The position numbers and the translations under genes are program-made. 64,000 bases of DNA, from positions 4,577,983 to 4,641,982 of the forward strand of contig JAGVVL010000009.1 of NCBI GenBank assembly GCA_018287875.1, given 5' to 3'. The notes beneath the pieces are model-generated. The model ran no database searches and was not told where the DNA came from. It saw only the letters and a program-made list of their open reading frames with translations. Positions 56,074 to 64,000 of this stretch are shown in pieces. The stretch comes from Nigrospora sphaerica. Taxonomy: Eukaryota; Ascomycota; Sordariomycetes; Amphisphaeriales; Apiosporaceae. The number at the start of each line of letters is the position of its first letter. The first letter of the stretch is position 1.

Positions 56074-58149
56074 AGAAAGCCGTCGAGCGGCAAAGCGATA
56101 GAGCGTAGAGCGTAGAGGGTTTGAAGAAAAGAGTAAGAAGAGGGGTTTAATTAAAAAAATAGATTTAAAAAAGAAAAGAAGGAAATAAGAAGGTTAAGTA
56201 AAAAGAAGGGTTTTATATAAAGGAATAAAGAAGAGAAAATAAAATGGAAAGGAAGTATAATGAAAGATAAACATTAAGAGAAAGAAAGGAAAAGAAAAGA
56301 TAAAGAAGAGAAGGATAAAATAAGGATTAAAAAAGTAAAGGAAATAGTAATAGAATAAATATAAGGAAGTATTATAAACGGGACAAAAGAGAGGTATATA
56401 AAAAGAATTTAAGGAGATATAGAAAAGGAGTAAAATAAAAGAATATTACATTACATTATTTAAATTAAGGGGATGAAATAAAAGATATAAAGAGGAAAAA
56501 AAAAGAAAAAGGGTATAAAGTAAAAGAAAGGAAAAAGGGGAAAAGGGTATAGAAAAATAAAGGCGTGTATATAAAATGAAAGAAAAAGAAAAGGGGGAAA
56601 TAAAGTGAAAAGGTAGCGTAAGAAGAGAAAGGATAAAAGGAAGGTTAAAAAGAGAAAAGAAAGATATAGATAAAATAAAGATATAAAGAGGGTTAAAGAA
56701 GGAAAAGGAAATAAGAAAATAAAAGGTATATAAAGTAAAAGAAAAGAGAAGAAGGGGATAAAGGTAGTAAATAACAATAAGTATGAAATTTATAAGGAAT
56801 ATAAAGAGGATTTTAAGAAGGGAATAGAATATAAATAAATTTAAAAGATAGAAGGAGAAGTTTAAAAAAGAATAAAAAAGGTAAAGAAAAGGAAATAGAA
56901 GAAAAGTAATGAAGAGTATAAAGGGTAGGAAGAAAGGGTTTATAAGAAAAGATGTATAGTATAAAGGAATTTATAAAGAAATAGATAAAAAAGAAAAGAA
57001 AGAGGTATATAAGTATATACGTTTATAAATAAAAAAGGAGTAAAAGGAGGCATAAAGAAAGGAAAGAAAAGTAAAGAGGGATAAGTATATAAAGAGTGAT
57101 AGAAATAAGGGGAAAGAAATAGAAAGAAAGAAGGGCGATATAAAGGAAGACAAAGAAGAATAAGGAAGGGTAAGTGAAAATAAGTAAAAGGAAACATATA
57201 AAGGAAAGAAAATAATAGATAAGAAAGAGTATTAACACTGCATTAAAAGGAAATGAAGGTAAGAAAAGAAAGTACATTAAGGGATTTTAAAGAGGGTAAA
57301 AAGAAATGAATAGGAAAGGGAAAGAAAGAGACGAGGGGTAAATAAAGGGAGAAGAAATATTCATTAAAGGATACGAAAGAAAAGAAAAGAATTATAAAGT
57401 GAAGTTAAAAGAAAAAATAAAAATAAGGAGGGAAAGAGGGAAAAGAAGAGAAGAAAAATAAGGAAAAAGTAAGATAAAGAAAAGGTAAAGAAGAGAGGGA
57501 AAAGAGATAAATAAAAAGAAAGAAGAGTGAAATATAAAGAATAAAAGAAGTAAAAAAAATAAAGAAAAGAAAAATTTATAAAGAGTAGAGAAAAAGAGAA
57601 GGGAAAGAGTAAAATAAAAGGATATTATATAGTGAAGTATAGGAAGTAAAAGAAAGGGAAGGTAAGGACATATAAAAAAAAAGAGGTCAGGGAGGAAATA
57701 GAAGGTGAAAAGGAAGTAAAAAAATATAAAGGGAAAAAAGAGATAAAGAAAGAAAAGAGAATGGAAGAGGGGGTTATATAGAAATAATTAAATCATAAGT
57801 AAAATAGGAAGAGTGAAGAAGAAAAGAGAAGATAAGGAGTAAAAGTATAAATGAAGTAGATATATATATATTAGGAAAAGAAGTGAATATAAAAGAAGTG
57901 AAGTGTAATTAATGAGTAAAAAGAAATGAAAAGAAGAAGTATATAAATATATATAAAGAATAAAAGTGAATGTAAAAAAAGAAAGAATAAGAAAGGAGTA
58001 AAAGTATAAATGAAGTAAAAAATAAAAGTACTAAAAAAAGAAAAAAGGTAAAAGAAGAAATGGTAATAAAGAAGAAAGTAGTGAAATAAAAGGTAGAAGT
58101 GTATATATAAAGAAGAATAAAGATAGGAGAGATTATATATATTATAAAA

Positions 58150-58370
58150 AAGAGGAAAGAAAAAGAGAAAGAAGAGGAAGAGGAAGAAAAAGAAGAGAAA
58201 GAGGAAGCAAAAGAAGAGGAAGAGGAAGAAAAAGAAGAGGAAGAGGAAGAAAAAGAAGAGGAAGAGGAAGAAAAAGAAGAGGAAGAAAGAAATGAGGAAG
58301 AAAAAGAAGAGGAAGAAAAAGAAGGGGAAAGAAAGGAGAGAAAAAAAGGAGGAAAGGAAAGAAGAAGGAG
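58150..58370. repeat. (GAGGAAGAGGAAGAAAAAGAA)n-type array
   Basis: Irregular tandem units of GAAGAGGAAGAGGAAG and AAAAAGAAGAGG over about 200 bases; mirror-symmetric purine sequence. Confidence 0.8.
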
Positions 58371-58420
58371 AGAAAAAAGAAGAAAAAGATTAAAAGGGAA
58401 AGAATGGGTAAGAAGGGGTA

Positions 58421-58460
58421 TGTAACCGTAAGCAGTGCGTAGATAGCCCGTGAAGGATAT
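58421..58460 (-). repeat. Core motif copy 4 (diverged)
   Basis: TGTAACCGTAAGCAGTGCGT then AGATAGCCCGTGAAGGATAT. C-to-T and G-to-A type differences from copy 3. Confidence 0.75.
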
Positions 58461-60637
58461 AAGAGCTGTAATATAATAGTAAGGTGGCCGACGATGAAAG
58501 TGAAGGAATTTTAATAAAAAAGATAAATAAAAGAAATAAAAGAGAAGGCATATTAAATATAATAGAGAGTTAAAAGAAAGGAAAGAAAAGAAGTGAAAGA
58601 AGATTTTTAATAAAAGGGTAGAATAAAGAGAATAGAAGAGAAAGATAAAAGTGAAAAGAAAGATGAAAAAGAGTATAAAAATGGAAAAAAGAAATATAAA
58701 AAGGGGTTTAAAAAACGGAAAAGTATAGAATAAAGGTGAGAAATATAAAAAAAGGGAAGGTAAGGTATATGTAAAAGAGGGTAAAGAAAAATAGAAAGAA
58801 TAAGGGTGAGATAAAAAAAGATAAGATAAGAATAGGTAAAGAGAGTAATAACAAATGTGAGGTAAGGAAAAAAGAGAATATAAGAAATATAGAAGAAAAA
58901 GGAAAAGAAGAAAAGGAAAAAGAAAGAGAAATAGGAGGGAGGAAAGAATATAAGGAATGAAGAATATAAGGAGTGAAGAATATAAGAAGGAGTGAAGAAT
59001 ATAAGAAGGAGTGAAGAATATAAGAAGGAGTATATAAGGAAAGATAAAAAAGAAGGTAAGGAGGAGAGGAAAAGAATAAGTAAGAAAAAAGGTAATTAAG
59101 TAATAAGGGAGAGATAAAGAGGAGAGAAGAGGATAAAAGAAATATAAGAAAAGGAAGAAGATGAAAGAGAAAGAAGAAAGATGGATATAAAATAGATGAG
59201 AAAGAGGATAAAAAATAAAGAAGAAAGAAGGATATAAAATAGATGAGAAAGAAGATAAAAAATAAGGAGGAAATTTATAAGAAACATAGTATGATAAATA
59301 AAAAAAATTAAAAAAGTAAGGGGTATAGGAAAATAAGGAGAGCAGTAAAAAAAGGATAGTAAAGTTAAAAAAAGAAATAGATAAATAAGAGTAGTAGGAA
59401 ATAGAAGGATAATAACAAGAGACTGAATATAAAGAGAAGTTCATAAAATAAAAAGAAGTAAAGTATAAGTAGAAAAAAAGGAAGGGTAAAAATAAAGGGA
59501 GGGTTATAACGATATAGATGAATAGAGAGTAAAAGAAAAGGAGAAATTAGGTGGGCGAATAAGAAAAGAAAAAAAAGATAAAAAAGAAAAGAAGAAAGAA
59601 AGAGAAAAAAGAAAGAGAGAGAAAATAGAAAAAAGAAAGTAAGAGGGGAGGAGAAAAAGGAAGAAGGAGAAGAGAGAGAGAGAGAGAAAGAAAAAGAAAG
59701 AGAAAATAGAAAAGTAAGTAAAAGAGTAAGAGAGAGAAAAAGGAAAGAAGGAGAAGAGAGAAAAGAGAGAGAAAAGAAGAAAGAAAGAGAAGTAGGAAAG
59801 AAAGTAAAAGAGTAAGAGAGAGAAAAGAGGGGGAGAAGAAGAAGAAAGGAAAAAAGAATGGGAATAAAAATAGAGAGGGATTTTAAAAGAAAGGAGTGAA
59901 GTTGTAGAGAAAAAAAAAGAAAAAAAGAAAAAAAGAAAAAAAGAAAAAAAAGAAAAAGCGAGTAATAAGGGGTAAAAAGAAGAGGGTACGAAAGGAATAA
60001 GAGAGAAAAAGAAAAAGTGATAAAAGAGATAACAAAGGAAAAAAGAGAAAAAAAGAAAAAGTAAGAAGAGAAAATAAAAAGAGAAAGAAATAAAGTAAAA
60101 AAAAGGAAGATGAAGGAAAAGGAGTATAGTAATAAAGAGGAAAAAGGGAAGATAAATAGGGACGAAGTGGATTTATATAAAGAAATGAAAAGAAAGGGTA
60201 AAAGAATTGAAAATAGTAAAGAAAAAGAAGAAAGGAAAAGAGAGTGAAAAGAGAAGGATGTTTAAAAAAAGAGGAGTAAAAAGAGAAGTAAAAAGGGGAG
60301 TAAAAAAAAGAGTAAAAGAGGAGTAAAAGAGGAGTAAAAGAGGATAAGATAAAAAGGTAAGAAGGAGGAAGGGAAAGTAAAAGAGAAGGAAAAAAGAAAA
60401 GAAGGTAAAGAATAAGTGAAGAAAAAAAAAGAAAGGAGTAATAATGATGAAAAAAGAAGTATATAAGTAAGAAAGTAAAGAAGGGAAAGAAAAAATATAT
60501 ATATATTTAACGATAAAAAGAAGAAGGTGAAGGTCAAGGGTAAAATAAACTATATATATAAGGAAGGAAAAAGGAAAGAAAAGAGGAGAAGAAGAGCGAG
60601 AAAAGGAAGAAAGGAAAAGAAAAAAGAGAAAGGGACG

Positions 60638-60676
60638 GGAACCGTCGGCGGTGCGCAACTGGCCCGTTAGAGACAT
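60638..60676 (-). repeat. Core motif copy 5
   Basis: GGAACCGTCGGCGGTGCGCA then ACTGGCCCGTTAGAGACAT. Confidence 0.8.
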
Positions 60677-61344
60677 GCGATGGATAAAAAAGAGGTGTAG
60701 GAAGGATAAAAAAGAAGAAGTGAAAAGTAATATTTTAAGGGATAAAAGGAGAATAAGTATATTAAAGAATGATAGGTAAGGAAAGAAAAGAGGGGTATAT
60801 AATAAAATAAAAAGGTAGATATAAAGGAGGGAAGGAAGGTACTATATGAAGAGAGTAAAAAGGAGAGTTCAATATGTACGTTATAGGATATTATAAAGAA
60901 GAAGAAGGGAGGTATAATTTCATATAAAAGAGAAAGGCAAAAGATTTCAAGATAAAAAGACGAAAGAGATAGAGATAAGAAGTGAAGAAAAAAAGGAGGG
61001 GAATAAAGAAGAAGGGTATAAAAAGGGGAACATATAAAGAAAAAATAAGAAAAAAAGAAATAAAAAGAAAATCGAAAGAGAAGTTAAAAGGAAGTATAAT
61101 ATAAGTATAAAAAGAGAAATGAAAGATATAAAAGAAGAAAGAAAAGGAGGCAAAAAAAGAATTAAAAAAGGTGAGGGTATAAAAAGGTAAAAGAAGGAAA
61201 GAAAAGAGAGGAAAAGAAAAAGAAAAGTAAGTAAGTGAGAAAAGAAGTGTAATGGTGAGTAAATATATAAAAAAAGAAAGGAAGAGAAAATATAAAAAAG
61301 AGAAAGAAGATAAGAAGTTTAGAAAGAAAAGAAAGAAAAGAAGA

Positions 61345-61599
<255 letters not shown>

Positions 61600-61610
61600 A
61601 GAGAAAGGGG

Positions 61611-61650
61611 GCGTAACCGTAGGCGGTGCGAAGCTGGCCGGTCGGAGATA
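61611..61650 (-). repeat. Core motif copy 6
   Basis: GCGTAACCGTAGGCGGTGCG then AAGCTGGCCGGTCGGAGATA. Confidence 0.88.
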
Positions 61651-61904
61651 TAAGAGGTGCTGTGGCAGAGTAGCCAGCGGTTCGGGTTAAGAAAAGATAA
61701 AAGAAAGGTATAGAAAGTAGATATATAAAAAGGAATAAAAGCGGATATAACGAGAAATAATAAGTAAGGGTATAATCAATATAGAAAGGATAAATAAAAG
61801 GATAAAAAGAGGAGAGTAAGATAAGGGTACTAAAGGATTTTAAGAGAAAATAAGATCAACATATTAAAAGAGGTAAGCACATCCATGTAAAAAAGGAGAG
61901 TAAA

Positions 61905-62055
61905 ATAAAAATAGGGGTATAATGAGGGTAAAATGAAAGTAGGGGTATAATGAGGGTAAAATGAACGTAGGGGTATAATAAAAGTAAGTAAAGAAGTAAG
62001 TAAAGAAGTAAGTAAAGAAGTAAGTAAAGAAGTAAAGAAGCAAGTAAAGAAGTAA
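61905..62055. repeat. Short tandem arrays (about 33-bp and 12-bp units)
   Basis: GGGGTATAATGAGGGTAAAA occurs three times from 61914, then AAGTAAGTAAAG units repeat to 62050. Confidence 0.8.
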
Positions 62056-62282
62056 AAGAAAGAAAGTGGGAAGGAAAGCGGTAAAGCGGTAAGAATAAAA
62101 AGCTATAAGGAAATAAAAGGCGAAGAGGAAAATAAAGAAAGAGAAGGAAGAAAAGGAGAGGAAGAAAGGGGATAAGCAAGGGAAGTATAAGTTTTAAGAG
62201 AAGTATAAGCGAAGGATAAAATGAGGGGGAATAGAGTAGAAGGACGGCATAAAAAAGGAGGAAAGGGAAAGGGGAAGAAGGG

Positions 62283-62322
62283 GCGTAACCGTAGGCGGTG
62301 CAAAGCTGGCCCGTCGGAGACA
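62283..62322 (-). repeat. Core motif copy 7
   Basis: GCGTAACCGTAGGCGGTGCA then AAGCTGGCCCGTCGGAGACA. Confidence 0.88.
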
Positions 62323-62965
62323 TTCGTGGTGTAGTAGCAGTGGCGGGCTTATAATAGGTTAAGATAAGGGTACTATAAAGAAATAAAGAGGGTGAGAAGA
62401 GTAAGTAAGAGGATAGATAAAGAAAGAAAGAAAGAAAGAATAAAAGAAGAAAATAGATTGAAGTAAGGAATAAAAGTGAACAAAAAGGTAATGTGAAGAG
62501 AAGGAGAAGGAAGAGGGTAATGATAGGAAGAATAAAGATAATAATGAAGTGAAAGAGTAAAGAATAAAGAAAAGTGTTAAAAAGGAAAAGATAAAAGAAA
62601 AAGATAGTGTAGGAAGTTAAAAGGGGTTATAAGGGTAAAAAGAAAGTAAGGAGTTAAAAAAAGAGGGTAAAAGAAAAGAAAAGAGGGTGAAAAAGGGTAA
62701 AAAGGAAATAAGAAGAAGCGTGAGGATAAAGGAAGAAAGGAGGAGAAAGTAGAAGAGAATAAAATCAAGAGATATAAGAATATATAAGGGAAGAAAAAGA
62801 AAGAAAAGAAGGGAATGAATAAAGGAAAGAAAAAAAGGGAATAAATCAAGGGAAAGAAAAGGAAGAGAATAAAAAAGAGAGAGAAAAAGAAGGAAAGAAG
62901 AAAAGAAAGAAAGAGGAAAAGAAAAATAAAGTAAAAGAAAAAAAGAAAAGAAAAGATAAGAAAGG

Positions 62966-63002
62966 GCAGGTAACTGTACATAGTTAAGAGCTTATCGGTC
63001 GA
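62966..63002 (-). repeat. Core motif copy 8 (strongly diverged)
   Basis: GCAGGTAACTGTACATAGTT then AAGAGCTTATCGGTCGAAG; order and spacing are kept but most C and G have changed to T and A. Confidence 0.6.
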
Positions 63003-63440
63003 AGAGGTTAAGGTTAAAGTTATTTTATAAAGTAGAAAAGGGTGAATAATCCGTATAAGTATTATAAAGGAGAAGACTAAGATGAACTTTTAAAAAGAGG
63101 AAGAGGAGGATAAAGAAGATAGGCGTACGAGAGATAAAGAAAAGGAATAGACGATAATAAAATGCAAGGATATAAATAAGAAGTGGAAGAAAGGAAAGTA
63201 AAGGGTTTTCAAGAAATATATAAAATGGGTAAGGAATAAAATAGAAGAGAAGAAAAAAGATAGGAAAGAAAAGGATATAAAAGAGGAATACTAAAGGATA
63301 AAAAACGTCGGGAGGAAAGGGAGGAAAATAATAGGATAAAAAAAGGCAAAAGAAAGAAAGACATGTTAAGGAAAGGAAAGGTCTAAAGAAGAAGGAAAAT
63401 AAAGTAATGAAAGAGTGGAGTATTAAAAGAGAATAAAGAA

Positions 63441-63743
63441 GGAAGAAAGAAGAGAAATATATAGATGAAGAAGGAAGAAAGGATAAATATAAGGTACTAG
63501 GTAAAGAAGTAACGAAGGAAGAAAGAAGAAAAATATATAGATGAAGAAGGAAGAAGGATAAATATAAGGTACTAGGTAAAGAAGTAAAGAAGGAAGAAAG
63601 AAGAAAAATATATAGATGAAGAAGGAAGAAAGGATAAATATAAGGTACTAGGTAAAGAAGTAAAGAAGGAAGGAAGAAGAAAAATATATAGCTGAAGAAG
63701 GAAGAATAGAAAAATATAGGGTAATAGGTAAAGAAGTAAAGAA
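63441..63743. repeat. Tandem 76-bp repeat, four units
   Basis: Units start at about 63441, 63517, 63592 and 63668. Each carries AAATATATAGATGAAGAAGG and ATATAAGGTACTAGGTAAAG with few differences; the last is more diverged. Confidence 0.9.
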
Positions 63744-63874
63744 GGAAAAAGAAAAAAATATATAAAGAAAGATAGAAAGAAGACGAGGAAAATAAATATG
63801 AAAAGAGTAAATAAATAAGAAAGAAAGAAAAAAGGAGAAAAGATATAATAAGGAAAGGAGAAGGAAGGAAGAGG

Positions 63875-63914
63875 CCGTAACCGTAGGTGGTGCGTAGCTG
63901 GCCGGTCGGAGACA
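63875..63914 (-). repeat. Core motif copy 9, telomere-proximal
   Basis: CCGTAACCGTAGGTGGTGCG then TAGCTGGCCGGTCGGAGACA, about 90 bases from the chromosome end. Followed by GCAGTCGTGCAGCAGCGGG. Confidence 0.88.
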
Positions 63915-63949
63915 GCAGTCGTGCAGCAGCGGGTTTTGATTCATGCAGC

Positions 63950-64000
63950 ATTAGCTTAGCTTAGCTCAACTCAACTTAGTTTCACTTAGCTTAGGGTTAG
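63950..64000 (+). repeat. Telomere-proximal degenerate repeats
   Basis: TTAGCTTAGCTTAGCTCAAC grades into TTAGCTTAGGGTTAG at the window edge. TTAGGG on the + strand running rightward is what a right chromosome end should show. Confidence 0.8.

Noticed and set aside
57909..59444. 511-codon minus-strand frame (and those at 63025-63951, 55290-56093, 54381-54824, 47285-47803)
   Set aside because: Composed almost only of Phe, Leu, Ser, Tyr, Pro and Ile because the minus strand is nearly pure pyrimidine and stops need purines. No domain, no codon structure.

Overview
The window looks like the end of a chromosome of a filamentous ascomycete. Evidence: short fungal introns (GTRAGT donors, TACTAAC or CTGAC branch sites), typical Pezizomycotina gene families (Rhodopsin-domain membrane protein, EthD protein, cytochrome P450, a HeLo-like/ZZ protein, a LysM chitinase relic), Ty3/gypsy, Tad-type LINE and Fot1/pogo elements, and a right edge that runs into degenerate TTAGGG-type sequence. 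Stop codons inside the transposons are almost all TAA or TAG at Gln or Trp positions. Together with C-to-T and G-to-A differences between copies, this is the signature of repeat-induced point mutation (RIP).

Layout. 1-10 kb is transposon graveyard: a stop-riddled chromodomain gypsy pol with an antisense ORF and a 3' LTR (Gypsy-1), then nested and decayed gypsy pieces, including a heavily mutated copy of the Gypsy-2 3' end. 10-19 kb is a small gene island: a broken LysM chitinase relic in two inverted pieces, an intact EthD gene, a broken P450 beside a LINE remnant, a pogo relic, and an intact four-exon Rhodopsin-domain membrane protein on the minus strand. 20-25 kb holds a nearly complete LINE that truncates an unknown minus-strand gene. 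26-33 kb holds a complete Gypsy-2 (two 289-bp LTRs, CAGGA target duplication) next to a solo LTR (TTAGA duplication). 33-35 kb holds a gypsy gag relic and a second pogo relic. 35.9-38.3 kb is an intact three-exon gene for a HeLo-like N-terminal / degenerate kinase / ZZ zinc-finger protein, the best candidate here for an immune or cell-death type system. 38.8-40 kb is a third LINE copy. 41-44.3 kb is a decayed OrsD-type gene that stops just before a helicase domain would begin.

From 45 kb to the end the + strand is almost only A and G with some T and very little C. This polypurine subtelomere is interrupted by two solo LTRs (GAAGT and TAAAG duplications), by a very GC-rich telomere-linked RecQ-type helicase gene (48.2-53 kb) carrying two TAG codons and one frameshift, and by a short GC-rich core motif that recurs at least nine times, mostly closer together towards the telomere.

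The intact genes do not form an obvious pathway. EthD plus P450 could be the remains of a secondary-metabolite locus, and the HeLo/ZZ protein is a stand-alone receptor-like gene. Expression, boundaries of relics and repeat extents were judged by eye only.
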